A stretch of 56,768 bases of DNA from a bacterium (GCA_009991595.1 JAACVK010000040.1:1-56768), one strand, 5' to 3'. Positions 24,970-34,803 are shown, numbered from the stretch's first letter. A program made the numbers and translations. The notes: generated from the sequence alone by a model not told the origin.

Positions 24970-26162
24970 CGCGCAACACCTGGATCAAGACCGATCACCT
25001 CCCAAAAACCTGGGTAGCTTTTGGAGACACAATCGGAACCCTTTAAATTTATTTTCATTCCTTGCGACATCAGAAGAGACGCTGCCATAGCCAACCTGTG
25101 ATCGTTCTCACAGTCATAGGCAATAGAACTAGTGCTACTCATTTTTTCCGGCGCTAAAACACTATAGCCATCACCCTCTATTGTAACCGAGGCACCAGCA
25201 AATTCTGCCAGCTCCTTCACTTTTTCAATTCGATCAGATTCCTTAAGCCTTAGGTGAGACAATCCTTTAAAAGTAGAACGCCCCTTAGCAAACAAAGCCA
25301 AAGTCGCCAAAACAGGAAACAAATCTGGAGTATCCTCGAGATCGGCTTCAATAGAAGTTAATTTCTGAACAGGTCCTTTTACGAGGAGATCTTCTCCCTC
25401 TCTTTCAAAACTCACACCCATTTTCGATAAAAGTGCAGGAAAGACAAAGTCTCCCTGTAAAGAGCGATGAGGAAAGTCCTTAAGCTTAACCGATCCGTTT
25501 AAAACACCAAATGCAGCCACAGAAAAGGCGGAACTCATATCTTGTTCAGCAACCAGAGGAAGTTTCTGAATGGGAAGTGTTCGGGCCGGTATGCGCACTT
25601 TCTTTTCATTGAGCTTCTCTAAGGGAAACTGAAAGAAACGCATCAGCTCAAGAGTCATAAACAAATAAGTGCGACTAACAACTCTTTCAGGAATCGTTAA
25701 TATGAGAGATTTTTCCAACCCCCAACTAGACAACAGCAGTCCACTTAAGATTTGACTGCTCGAGTCTGCGGAAACCTCTAAAGGGTTAGCGGGAATCACC
25801 CATCCCTTGGAGCTCAGAATCAAAGCTTCTTCTTCTAGCTTTGTCTCAACTCCCAACAGATTTAGCACACGTAACAACTCAGCATGACCTCGAGCCATCA
25901 ACCGACGAGAACCACGAAGCTTAAACTCACCTTGTTGTCTTGAAATTCTAAAAGCCAAAAACCGCAAAAGAGCTGCAGAAGCACCGCAATCCAGCTCAGT
26001 TTTGCCATTAAAAAAGTTTTCCAAAGCCTTTCGACAAAGATTCACGTCATCGCAAGAGTTTTGGCCGTAGAAAATCAGTGGACCGGGCGAAAAGCTCTCA
26101 ATCATTAAAAGTCGAATCAAAATCGACTTAGAGCTAGGAATTTCAACCTCTAGGGTTTTCAT
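24966..26162 (-). CDS. aroA: EPSP synthase
   Basis: Makes 5-enolpyruvylshikimate-3-phosphate from shikimate-3-phosphate and PEP. The roughly 398-residue protein is short for AroA, and its motifs diverge from those of the enteric enzymes: VEIPSSKSILIRL at the N-terminus, LDCGASAALLRFLAF (PEP-binding region), LKESDRIEKVKELAEFAG, NDHRLAMAASLL and SKSYPGFWE. The ATG at 26162 is preferred; a GTG 6 codons upstream is possible, and neither has a good ribosome-binding site. It sits between aroB (56 nt upstream) and the fusion gene (4-nt overlap). Confidence 0.93.
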   Translation of the reverse strand: MKTLEVEIPSSKSILIRLLMIESFSPGPLIFYGQNSCDDVNLCRKALENFFNGKTELDCGASAALLRFLAFRISRQQGEFKLRGSRRLMARGHAELLRVLNLLGVETKLEEEALILSSKGWVIPANPLEVSADSSSQILSGLLLSSWGLEKSLILTIPERVVSRTYLFMTLELMRFFQFPLEKLNEKKVRIPARTLPIQKLPLVAEQDMSSAFSVAAFGVLNGSVKLKDFPHRSLQGDFVFPALLSKMGVSFEREGEDLLVKGPVQKLTSIEADLEDTPDLFPVLATLALFAKGRSTFKGLSHLRLKESDRIEKVKELAEFAGASVTIEGDGYSVLAPEKMSSTSSIAYDCENDHRLAMAASLLMSQGMKINLKGSDCVSKSYPGFWEVIGLDPGVAR

Positions 26163-26218
26163 GGGGAGCCAGCATAGCACAAAACTATCAAGAGTTCGGA
26201 TGAATATAGGGACTCAAA

Positions 26219-27226
26219 TCAGCGGAAGTATCGATGCAGGGCAGCTCGCATCTCAGAAACGCGAACCTCTTTTAACAGAGGCGATCCATGAGCCTTGAGG
26301 AAAACAAAGTTAAGCGAGCCTAGGCTGGTCTTCTTCTTATCCTTTACAAGCAAGCTCATTAAATGAGAAACGCTCATTACTTTTTTAGAAAGGTTCATCC
26401 CCAATACCTCTCGCATGATGCCACCAGACTTCGGCGCCAAATACCCTCGATGGATGCTCCACCAAAGAGCAAAGTCTAATCCATATCCAACCGCCACACC
26501 ATGAGGCAACTTATAGCCCGACTCAACGGCGTGACCCAAGGTGTGTCCAAAATTGAGAAAGTGGCGAATGCCTTTTTTTTCAAAAGGGTCTTTCTTCACG
26601 ATGGAATTTTTCTCTTGAATAGCGAACTTCAAAGACTTCCACAAAAACTTTGATTCAGAACTCGCATTTCGAAGGAAAGCCTTTCCCCAAGGCCTGCTAC
26701 TTAAGAGAGCCATCTTCAAAAACTCAAAATAAGCTTCTTGAGATCGAGCCCTTGGCTGCCCCTTTAAAAGAGTTTCGACCAAAAGCACCTGTTGGGCAAA
26801 ATAATAAGTTCCAATTTGATTCTTCACGCCCTCAACGTTGAGAGCTGTTTTTCCACCATGGGCCGAATCAACAGCAGCAAGCCAGGTAGAGGGAATGTGG
26901 ACCAGAGCCACTCCTCTAAAAAGAGTGCTCGCCACGAAACCAGCAAAATCTCCCACAGATCCACCACCAATAGCGACTAATGTTAGTCCTGATCTTTGAT
27001 GCTTTTGAGCAATTTTTAGAATCTTCGAATAGTGGCCAGACAAACCCTTTAACGCTTTTAATCTCTCGCCAGCCTGCACCCAGTAAATGGAGCGGTTTCG
27101 AAGAAAACCTTTTGGAATAATTTTCTTTAGCCGTGCGTCTACTATGCAAATAGAGTTTTTCGGCAGTTTAACAGCAGTGAAGGATGCTACAAACTTACAA
27201 GGCGAGATGAATGGTTTTGACGTCAT
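26219..27226 (-). CDS. aroB: 3-dehydroquinate synthase
   Basis: Second step of the shikimate pathway (DAHP to 3-dehydroquinate; NAD and metal dependent). Recognised by AIGGGSVGDFAGFVAST, HIPSTWLAAVDSAHGGKTALN, KNQIGTYY, FLNFGHTLGHAVE and the late DKKKTSLGSLNFV. The chosen ATG overlaps the end of yebC by 32 nt; a TTG ten codons earlier overlaps more. About 335 residues, a little shorter than usual at the N-terminus, but catalytic segments are intact. It is the first of three aro genes in AROM order. Confidence 0.94.
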   Translation of the reverse strand: MTSKPFISPCKFVASFTAVKLPKNSICIVDARLKKIIPKGFLRNRSIYWVQAGERLKALKGLSGHYSKILKIAQKHQRSGLTLVAIGGGSVGDFAGFVASTLFRGVALVHIPSTWLAAVDSAHGGKTALNVEGVKNQIGTYYFAQQVLLVETLLKGQPRARSQEAYFEFLKMALLSSRPWGKAFLRNASSESKFLWKSLKFAIQEKNSIVKKDPFEKKGIRHFLNFGHTLGHAVESGYKLPHGVAVGYGLDFALWWSIHRGYLAPKSGGIMREVLGMNLSKKVMSVSHLMSLLVKDKKKTSLGSLNFVFLKAHGSPLLKEVRVSEMRAALHRYFR

Positions 27227-27899
27227 CGTGGTCGTTGAGCTTATCAACAAGCTCAATCAAATCCTTTTCTTGTTCATCGGTTATTTCCATTGGAGTTTTT
27301 GGCTTATAAGAAAGCTCTGCTTTTTCGACTTCCCATGAAGCAGCCTCCAAGGCATCCTTGACTTCAAACAAAGATTCAACACTTGAGATGAATCGAAACT
27401 GGGTCGTTTCTTCAATGGGCTCCACATCATCAGCACCCGCTTCAATGGCCGCTTCCTCTGGGTCTCCACTGAAACCTTCTTTTTCTGCGATGATCGACCC
27501 CACTCGATCAAACATCCACATCACCGAACCAGGCTCACCTAAGTTGCCATCCCCTCTTACAAAAATAGCTCGAAGGTCTTGGACGGTTCGATTTTTATTA
27601 TCAGTTTGTGTTTCGACCAACATGGCCACTCCGTGTGGCCCATATCCCTCGTAGGTAAGCTCTTCAATCGCGCCCTCTTGCCCATCACCGGTCGCGCGAT
27701 TTAATGCGCGTTCAATAGTGTCTCTAGGCATAGAGTTTTTTCGAGCTTCTTGAAGGGCCATTTTTAAGCGAGGATTGTTGTCAGCGATGGCTCCGCCCGT
27801 CTTAGCTGCAATGGTAATTTCGCGAGCCAACTTGGTAAAGAGTTTCCCTTTTTTTGCACCGACGGCAAGAACTTTCCCGTGAATCCAACCTCTACCCAT
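27195..27899 (-). CDS. yebC: YebC/PmpR family protein
   Basis: A 234-residue YebC-family protein (members are described as DNA-binding regulators or, more recently, as translation factors acting on proline stretches). The family pattern is clear: N-terminal MGRGWIHGKVLAVGAKKGKL with KLAREITIAAKTGGAIADNN, RLKMALQEARKNSMPRDTIERALNRATG, YEGYGPHGVAMLVETQTDNKNRT and the acidic C-terminal domain. Its start overlaps the fadD stop by 8 nt with GAGG upstream, and its end overlaps aroB, so it is translationally coupled on both sides. Confidence 0.95.
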   Translation of the reverse strand: MGRGWIHGKVLAVGAKKGKLFTKLAREITIAAKTGGAIADNNPRLKMALQEARKNSMPRDTIERALNRATGDGQEGAIEELTYEGYGPHGVAMLVETQTDNKNRTVQDLRAIFVRGDGNLGEPGSVMWMFDRVGSIIAEKEGFSGDPEEAAIEAGADDVEPIEETTQFRFISSVESLFEVKDALEAASWEVEKAELSYKPKTPMEITDEQEKDLIELVDKLNDHDDVKTIHLAL

Positions 27900-29568
27900 T
27901 ATTCGGAACCTCTTCTTTCAACAAACGACGCAGTATTTTACCTACATTAGACTTGGGAAGCTCTTTGCGAAACTCCACAAACTTTGGTCTTTTGTATCCA
28001 GTCAACTTCTCTCGGGCGAACTCTTTTATGGTTTGGGCCGTGAGCCCTTCGTTTTTCTTTACGATGAAGAGCTTAATGGCCTCTCCAGATTTATCGTCTT
28101 GAACTCCAACAGCAGCGACTTCCAACACTCCAGGGTGCTGGGAAATAACTTCTTCAATCTCATTGGGGTAAACGTTAAAACCCGAGACCAAAATCATGTC
28201 CTTAATTCGATCAACAATCTTAAAGTAGCCATCTGAGTCCATCACGCCTACATCGCCTGTTTTTAGCCAGCCATCTTTGGTAATGGTATTCCCTGTCTCA
28301 TCCGGCCTATTCCAATAGCCCTTCATGACCTGTGGGCCTTTCGCACAAAGCTCGCCACGCTCACCCTGCGCAACCTCTTTTCCCTCTTCATCAAAGAGAG
28401 CTATTTGCGTCGACGGCATAGGCAAACCAATAGTTCCAGGCATCTCATATCCATCGAGACGATTCACACACAAAACAGGAGACGCTTCTGTTAAACCATA
28501 GCCTTCGACCAACGGGTTCCCAGTCACTTTTTTCCAATGCTCAGCCACAGCAGTCTGCACGGCCATTCCACCGCCCACAGTAACTTTTAAATGACTAAAA
28601 TCTAAATTTTCAAAATCTGGGTGATGCAAAAGTCCGTTGAATAAAGTGTTCACCCCAGTAACGACTGAGAACTTGTGCTTTGAAAGCTCTTTCACAAAGG
28701 CGCCCATGTCCTTAGGATTGGTGATCAAAATATTATTTGCGCCAACCTTCATAAAATTCAAGCAATTCACCGTAAGAGAGAAAATATGATAAAGAGGCAA
28801 CGCCGTAATAACAACTTCCTCTGAATCGCGAATAACAGGACTCATCCAGGCGGCAATTTGCTGCAGGTTAGCAATCATGTTTCGGTGAGTGAGCATAGCC
28901 CCCTTTGAAACGCCGGTTGTGCCTCCAGTGTATTGAAGAAATGCAATATCGTTTCCATCAATCTCAACTTTTCTCCTAGTAGCAAGCATTCCTTTAATAA
29001 GAGCCTTGCTAAAGGAGGTTGAAGTTGAAATGTGATAACTAGGAACTGCCTTCTTTACATAGCGAAGAGCCAAGTTAACCAATACATTCTTAGGAAAGCC
29101 TAACAAGTCGCCCACAGAAGTTGTGATGACATGTTTAACGGGATACTTCTTCAATACGTTTTCAAGCTTGTCACAAAAGTGAGTCAAAATAACAATGGCA
29201 CTAATTCCTGAATCTCTAAACTGGTGTTCCATTTCGCGCTCAGTGTAGAGAGGGTTCGTGTTAACAACGACTAAGCCTGCTCGTAGGGCACCAAACATAC
29301 AGACCGGATATTGCAAAAGGTTGGGCATCTGAATAGCAATTCGATCCCCCTTTTTTAAACCTAAACTCTGTAGATAAGCTGCAAAATAACCGGAAAGCTT
29401 TTCAAGCTCGGCATAAGTCATGTCTTTTCCCATGTTGTGGTAAGACACATTTTCAGGAAATTTCTGACAAGACTTCTCGAACAACTCGACAATACTAGCG
29501 TAAGAGTCGGCATCAATCTCTAATGGAACGTTTTTGGGGTAACTCTTTAACCACGGATTATCACTCAT
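27892..29568 (-). CDS. fadD: Long-chain fatty acyl-CoA synthetase
   Basis: An ANL-superfamily acyl-CoA ligase of 558 residues that activates fatty acids to acyl-CoA via acyl-AMP. Motifs: P-loop-like YTGGTTGVSKGAMLTHRN, the A5 region GYGLTEASPVLCVN, GWLKTGDVG, and the C-terminal hinge/catalytic segment with DRIKDMILVSGFNVYPNEIE and a final KS..GKILRR Lys. The start has an AAGGAG site. It begins 4 nt after the MFS gene and overlaps yebC. Confidence 0.94.
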   Translation of the reverse strand: MSDNPWLKSYPKNVPLEIDADSYASIVELFEKSCQKFPENVSYHNMGKDMTYAELEKLSGYFAAYLQSLGLKKGDRIAIQMPNLLQYPVCMFGALRAGLVVVNTNPLYTEREMEHQFRDSGISAIVILTHFCDKLENVLKKYPVKHVITTSVGDLLGFPKNVLVNLALRYVKKAVPSYHISTSTSFSKALIKGMLATRRKVEIDGNDIAFLQYTGGTTGVSKGAMLTHRNMIANLQQIAAWMSPVIRDSEEVVITALPLYHIFSLTVNCLNFMKVGANNILITNPKDMGAFVKELSKHKFSVVTGVNTLFNGLLHHPDFENLDFSHLKVTVGGGMAVQTAVAEHWKKVTGNPLVEGYGLTEASPVLCVNRLDGYEMPGTIGLPMPSTQIALFDEEGKEVAQGERGELCAKGPQVMKGYWNRPDETGNTITKDGWLKTGDVGVMDSDGYFKIVDRIKDMILVSGFNVYPNEIEEVISQHPGVLEVAAVGVQDDKSGEAIKLFIVKKNEGLTAQTIKEFAREKLTGYKRPKFVEFRKELPKSNVGKILRRLLKEEVPNNG

Positions 29569-29572
29569 ATCA

Positions 29573-30820
29573 TTAATCTCCTTTTGTAGGTTGCTCTACC
29601 TTCATTAAAACCATCGCACCTGCCACAAACAATGACAAGATTGAGAGAATACCAATTCGCGGATTTTCCGTCACTTTAGCGGTAATTCCGACCATAAGAG
29701 GTCCCAGTAAGCCAATGAACTTACCGAGCAAATTAAAAAAGCCAAAAAACTCACCACTTCGCTCTTTAGGGATCAGCCTTGAATACAACGAGCGACTCAC
29801 ACTTTGAACACCACCTTGAGCGGCTCCAATGAAGAAGGCCATCAAGTAAAACTCCCAAACGCTGTTCATAAAGTATGCCCAAATCACAACAAAAGAATAA
29901 ATAACGAGGCCACCGTAGATGGCTTTCTTAGGCGTAAAGCGTGAAGCGATTTTTCCAAACACCAGCGTCATTGGAAAGCCAATGAATTGCACCATCGTGA
30001 GCGCTCCGATTAAATGTTTATTCTCAATATTGATGGCTTTACCAAAATCCACCGACATCTTGATCACAGTTCCTAAACCATCGTTATAGAGGAAGAAGGC
30101 TAGAAGAAACATCAAAACACTCTTCAGTCCAAGAATGTGGGTAACTGTTTCTTTGAGTCGAAGGTAGCTAAGCTTTATTTGCTCGCCAATTTTATCACTA
30201 GCACGAACGCGCTTGTTTTCTTTGACGTTAAAAATGAACGGAGCCGTCCAAATCATCCACCAAATTCCAACAGAGACAAAAGACCACTTCACTCCCTCGG
30301 CTGCGTTCAGTAAACCAAACTTCTCGGGGAACATCACCATGGCATTGTTAAGCAAAACCAAGAGACCACCACCAAGGTAGCCTAGCGAATAGCCCCAGGC
30401 AGAAACCATGTCCACGTCCTCGCCCTCGGACACATCCACGATCAAAGAATCATAAGGCCCCAAAGACAAAGCATGAAAGAGACTCGCCAAAGCATAAATC
30501 ATGGCCGCCAACAAATATTGCCCCTGAGAAACCAAGCCCAAAGAAGACGCAAAAATTGCGCCCCAAAAAGCAAAGAAAACTACAAAGCGTTTTTTATATC
30601 CGCCTACATCTGCAAGTGCGCCGATCATAGGAGCTGCCAAACCAATCAAGAGTGCGGCCACGGTATTGCTAAGCCCTAGGTAAAAAGTGCTGTCTGTCGC
30701 GGGGACCCCAACGCTATAATAATCTTTAAAAAAAATCGGAAAGTATAGAGCCATGATCGTGGTCGAAAAAGCCGAGTTAGCCCAATCATACATAGCCCAG
30801 GAATAAGATGATTTATTCAC
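29573..30820 (-). CDS. UMF1 (Atg22-like) MFS transporter
   Basis: A 415-residue transporter with 12 predicted helices. The start MNKSSYSWAMYDWANSAFSTTI and ADVGGYKKRFVVFFAFWG are characteristic of the UMF1/Atg22-like branch of the major facilitator superfamily; substrates are uncertain (amino-acid or metabolite export is suggested for relatives). It starts what appears to be a six-gene minus-strand operon running into fadD, yebC and the aro genes. Confidence 0.85.
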   Translation of the reverse strand: MNKSSYSWAMYDWANSAFSTTIMALYFPIFFKDYYSVGVPATDSTFYLGLSNTVAALLIGLAAPMIGALADVGGYKKRFVVFFAFWGAIFASSLGLVSQGQYLLAAMIYALASLFHALSLGPYDSLIVDVSEGEDVDMVSAWGYSLGYLGGGLLVLLNNAMVMFPEKFGLLNAAEGVKWSFVSVGIWWMIWTAPFIFNVKENKRVRASDKIGEQIKLSYLRLKETVTHILGLKSVLMFLLAFFLYNDGLGTVIKMSVDFGKAINIENKHLIGALTMVQFIGFPMTLVFGKIASRFTPKKAIYGGLVIYSFVVIWAYFMNSVWEFYLMAFFIGAAQGGVQSVSRSLYSRLIPKERSGEFFGFFNLLGKFIGLLGPLMVGITAKVTENPRIGILSILSLFVAGAMVLMKVEQPTKGD

Positions 30821-30860
30821 ACTTAGCTTCTAGCCTTGGGTTTAAGCTATGACTAGGCCC

Positions 30861-32213
30861 TCAGCTAACGCGGCGCTCCCGCTGCCCTAAGACAAAAACA
30901 ACCCCAAAAGATAGCAGAAGAAAAACGAGGCGATAAAGCGCAGACAAACGATCTGCATAAAAAATTCGATCCACGAACAGTGGCCAAAGTGCCTCGGCTG
31001 GCAGCAAAAGTGTTGTGGCATAGACGCAGCAAAAGAATAGAAGCGACGGAAAAAGAAGCCATCTTGCTAAACGTAAAAACTTTTCCGAAAGAAATTCTCC
31101 TGAAATCATGACATAGGCCAAAAGTGGCATAGCAATGCTCAAATAACGAGCACCAGGACTTGCCCCAGCCTCCCAAGCTCCAAAGGCTGAATTAAAGAGC
31201 AGTAACAAAGAAAAAAAAGCCACTCCCAGAAACAACGAAGCCTTTCCATCAAACTTCAAATTTGAGATCTTAAACAATTCTTTAAAGCCCATAACGACTA
31301 ACAATAGAACCCACGGAGAACTCATCAACAGCCCCCGACTTCCACCAAAGAGCAATCCCAAAAGCGCCCGTGGATTGGGAAGCATCGACAAAACTCCAGA
31401 CAAACCTTCAGCACTTTCATCCGTGATAAAATCAGGGTTCTGATGCGCCAAAGGCAGGGAAAGAAGTCCTCCAAAAGCACTGATGTGATAGTAAGCCCAA
31501 AGAACGAAAGGAAGAAAGGCCCCTGCTCCCACACGACCACAAGCACTCAAATTACGACGATTCTGCCAAACAATCACAGGAAGAAGTAAAATCAAAAAAA
31601 TCCCGGCGCTATAATCCGACAACAAAGCCAAGCCTGACCAAAGGCCCACAAAAAAATACTTTTTCCTTTCGAAAAAATACACACTTCCCAGAACAAGAGT
31701 GGCAGCCAAAGCATGGCCAAAAAAAGTGTTCATGAAAACTGAGCTAATCGAAGCAAAGTAAACGGCAAGCAGAAGAAACTCACGAGCGCCTTGAGAGATC
31801 CCATTTTTTACTAGAGATTGATCAATAAAGAACATCAACAAGGCCGTTAGCAGCACTTGAAAAACTAAAGATAAAATGCCTCCGTTGAGATGCTTTAAAT
31901 TCCACCTCTTAATAAAACGCTCTTTCTTGGAGGCCTCTCCCATAGTTTGAAAAAAATCCATCACCTTGTATAAAGGAAAAGCAATAAAAGCAGGCCCCGG
32001 AGCTTTATTGGAAAACCTGGCTCCATCGGAAGACTGCGCCCAATCATTGGTCCAGTTAATCTCATCCAACTGAAAGTCAATTGCGAAGCTGCCATCCTCT
32101 GCCATCGAAGCTAATTGAGCTAAGCGTGAATATGGATTGGGGCCACCAACCTTCGGAATACTCAAGTTGAGGAGGATAAAAAGGACCGTCCAACGCCAAT
32201 ACACTCCCTTCAT
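30861..32213 (-). CDS. Polytopic membrane protein, GT39-like
   Basis: A 450-residue protein with about 11-12 helices. The early luminal loop contains NDWAQSSDGARFSNKAPGPAFIAFPLY, a pattern found in GT39/PMT-like glycosyltransferases, in which acidic and charged residues after helix 1 serve catalysis. The acceptor is not predictable. It is followed 40 nt later by the MFS gene on the same strand and divergent from another GT39-like gene, with which it shares a 55-nt gap. Confidence 0.6.
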   Translation of the reverse strand: MKGVYWRWTVLFILLNLSIPKVGGPNPYSRLAQLASMAEDGSFAIDFQLDEINWTNDWAQSSDGARFSNKAPGPAFIAFPLYKVMDFFQTMGEASKKERFIKRWNLKHLNGGILSLVFQVLLTALLMFFIDQSLVKNGISQGAREFLLLAVYFASISSVFMNTFFGHALAATLVLGSVYFFERKKYFFVGLWSGLALLSDYSAGIFLILLLPVIVWQNRRNLSACGRVGAGAFLPFVLWAYYHISAFGGLLSLPLAHQNPDFITDESAEGLSGVLSMLPNPRALLGLLFGGSRGLLMSSPWVLLLVVMGFKELFKISNLKFDGKASLFLGVAFFSLLLLFNSAFGAWEAGASPGARYLSIAMPLLAYVMISGEFLSEKFLRLARWLLFPSLLFFCCVYATTLLLPAEALWPLFVDRIFYADRLSALYRLVFLLLSFGVVFVLGQRERRVS

Positions 32214-32268
32214 CTTATATTCTTTTAGCTAGGGTGAAAACTTTAGTTTATAGGGTTATCGTAGGTTT

Positions 32269-33711
32269 ATGCGCTGGGTGATTTGGATTCTACTTCTTTC
32301 TCTGTTGAGCGTTGCTCTAAAGAACTCTGAACAAGGTCTATCTGGCGATGCGCCTCTATATGCGAGCATTTCTGAGAATATGATAGAAAGCGGGGACTAT
32401 TTCTCTCTAGACGCCGCCGTTCCTGACTTTAAACCCAACTATAACGAACATCCCCATCTTTCATTTTGGCTTCAAGCACTCATCTTTAAAGTTTTCGGCG
32501 CTCACGATTGGAGCGCTAGAATTCTCGGACACATTTACTATATTTGCTTTCTGCTTTTATTCTTTTTTTCGCTTCGCGCTCTAGTCTCAGAAGCCGCCGC
32601 TGTGATTGGAGTTTTCATACTATGGATTCAACCCCATTTTAGTGCAACGTTTTCTTCTTTCCTTCTAGATCCAGGAGCGCTTTTTTGGGGCTGCTTATTT
32701 TTAGCACTACTCTCAAATTCACTCCGAAAGAATTCGAACACCTATTCAATCCTGGCTGGCCTGAGCCTTGGGCTTTGCGCCTTGACCAAAGGCCTTACCT
32801 TTCTAGGCTTTGGACTACCTGCGGTTTTTATTCTAGTTCTGCATCTAACATCTCCACAGAAAGTTACGCGCGCGACGACCAAGAAAGAGCTTTTTTGGCA
32901 AAGCTCAAAGCACTCCATCCTGGCGCTGGGAAGCTTTGCCTTAATTTTCTTTTTATATTCTTTTGCCTTATCAAAATCTTCCTCCCCAGACTTCCTCGAA
33001 TACTATTGGCTAAGACAGGTCTCTAATCGTTTTTCAAACCTCTGGACCATTAAAAGCGTTTTCTTAAAAGAGTTCTGGTTTCCAATGTTAAAAGACTCAC
33101 TGGGCTTCTTACTGCTTATTCCTTTTGCGTTTCTAACAAAGAGAAGCAAGTTAAAGAGCATTGGCATCCCGCTCATTTTGTTTTTAAGCTTTGTTCTCTC
33201 TTACGCTCCAGCCCATCGCTTTGGTGGTCAGTATTTGATTATGTTTCTACCCTCAATCGCTTGGCTTTCTGCCATAGCACTCGAAAGAATCTTCAAACGC
33301 TATGACCTTTTAATTAGCTTTAGCCAATCTGCTTCACTGCTTGCATTCATTGTGTTGCAATACACTGGAATCCCCATTCATGGGAGTGCTCCATCAACCC
33401 CCTTGAAAGTCTTGGCCGAGTCGATTCAGCAAGAAGCCAAAAATGAAAATAGCGTTTACTTGGATTCCTCTCCCGAGCACGAACATTTCATAAGTGCCTC
33501 TCGATTAGTTTGGTATTCTAAAGCTCGAGTTGTTTACGCTTCGGACACACCTGAAGCTCCTTCCAAGCATAGGCGCCACTATTTATATTCACCTTCAAAT
33601 TCCACATTAGAGTTAGATAGAATCGCCCAAATTAAAAATTCGGGCTGGTGCACCTACTATCAAGACCAAAGCACAGCAATTTTTAAAGCCTGCTCCGATT
33701 TAAGATTTTAA
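32269..33711 (+). CDS. GT39-family (ArnT/PMT-like) glycosyltransferase
   Basis: A 480-residue membrane protein with about ten helices and a C-terminal soluble tail. The loop after helix 1 has GLSGDAPLYASISENMIESGDY and, later, NYNEHPHLSFWLQALIFKVFGAHDWSARI, which matches the Asp/Glu-containing first loop and the [KH]PPLxFWL-type motif of GT39 enzymes. Such enzymes move sugars from polyprenyl phosphate donors to lipids or proteins outside the inner membrane. It is convergent with the PIG-V-like gene, 3 nt apart. Confidence 0.8.
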   Translation: MRWVIWILLLSLLSVALKNSEQGLSGDAPLYASISENMIESGDYFSLDAAVPDFKPNYNEHPHLSFWLQALIFKVFGAHDWSARILGHIYYICFLLLFFFSLRALVSEAAAVIGVFILWIQPHFSATFSSFLLDPGALFWGCLFLALLSNSLRKNSNTYSILAGLSLGLCALTKGLTFLGFGLPAVFILVLHLTSPQKVTRATTKKELFWQSSKHSILALGSFALIFFLYSFALSKSSSPDFLEYYWLRQVSNRFSNLWTIKSVFLKEFWFPMLKDSLGFLLLIPFAFLTKRSKLKSIGIPLILFLSFVLSYAPAHRFGGQYLIMFLPSIAWLSAIALERIFKRYDLLISFSQSASLLAFIVLQYTGIPIHGSAPSTPLKVLAESIQQEAKNENSVYLDSSPEHEHFISASRLVWYSKARVVYASDTPEAPSKHRRHYLYSPSNSTLELDRIAQIKNSGWCTYYQDQSTAIFKACSDLRF

Positions 33712-33714
33712 AAG

Positions 33715-34803
33715 CTACCCAGCCCAGGAAAATGCTTCGGATCGAAGAAACTTTTCAATTAACTGCTCTTGAAAATAAAGCTCGATCAACAAAACAGCTA
33801 TCCATGCTCCGTCGAAAACCCAGGGAAGTGGCCACTTTCTTGTTTTTCTTATAAGAAAAGCCCAAAAGACATGCCCCAATACAATGATAGACAAATATCG
33901 AGTGAAGCTAGTTGGAATAGTTGTCGAAAGAGGAACCACAATTAAGGCCAGCCAAAACCATCTTTCTTGAACACTTAACTTCAACCAAGCGGGTGGCTTT
34001 AAAATCCAAAACATGGACCCCAAGAATAAAAGGATCGTTGGGAAATAACCCATTTTAACTAGATAAAAAATAGACTTAAAGAATGCCCAAAAACTCGGTT
34101 TTCTTCCCCAATCAGCAATCGCATCTAAATTGGCGGTCCAAGCCCCATAATGAATATGAAGATAAGCAAAAAAACCAATAACACCCCAGGAGCCTAAAAC
34201 AGCGACTAGAATTCCATAGGGAGGGTTCTTTATATAACGCCAAAAGCGACTCATCCCCATCGCGCCCGCACAAGATAAACCAACAAACTTAACGGCCCCT
34301 GTCGCACCACCTAAAATGGCAAGAATCATTGTATTCAAAAATGTGTCACGCATTCTTTGAGCCGCCACCAAAAACAGTAAGGCTAAAACTAAAAACAAAG
34401 TTTCAGTGTAGGGAACCTGCGCCCACAAAGAAAAGCGATCAAAACTTAGTAACACAGCCACCAGCCAAGAATGTTGAAAGCCCAGCCCCTCAACCCATAT
34501 CATTAACAAATATAAAAGAGCTCCAAAAAGCAGGAGGTTTAAAATGGTGGCTTTCCAAGCAAAACTTTTTCCCGGAAGCACACTCCAGAGTGTATTTACT
34601 AAAACAGGAAGCGCGGGATAAAAGGCTTTCACTCCATCTTGAGATTTTTCGCCATAACCCTTGAGGGCAATGTCTTGGTAATAACCGCAATCCCAATTAC
34701 AAAGCTTAGGCTCAACCCCTTGCGATTGAACTCGGTAGATGGCAACCATCAAAACTGTCGCCTTCAAAATGACAAGCAAGCAGCAAATTGTAAGCTTTCT
34801 CAT
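33715..34803 (-). CDS. PIG-V-like mannosyltransferase family protein
   Basis: A 362-residue polytopic protein from the ATG at 34803 (a longer frame adds nine residues). The loop CNWDCGYYQDIALKGYGE then FYPALPVLVNTLW resembles the WDxxxYxxIAxxGY...FYPLxPxL signature of PIG-V/GPI-mannosyltransferase-2-like proteins, a GT-C fold group with many bacterial members. Substrate is unknown. With the neighbouring GT39 genes it suggests a role in glycosylating an envelope lipid or protein. Confidence 0.72.
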   Translation of the reverse strand: MRKLTICCLLVILKATVLMVAIYRVQSQGVEPKLCNWDCGYYQDIALKGYGEKSQDGVKAFYPALPVLVNTLWSVLPGKSFAWKATILNLLLFGALLYLLMIWVEGLGFQHSWLVAVLLSFDRFSLWAQVPYTETLFLVLALLFLVAAQRMRDTFLNTMILAILGGATGAVKFVGLSCAGAMGMSRFWRYIKNPPYGILVAVLGSWGVIGFFAYLHIHYGAWTANLDAIADWGRKPSFWAFFKSIFYLVKMGYFPTILLFLGSMFWILKPPAWLKLSVQERWFWLALIVVPLSTTIPTSFTRYLSIIVLGHVFWAFLIRKTRKWPLPWVFDGAWIAVLLIELYFQEQLIEKFLRSEAFSWAG

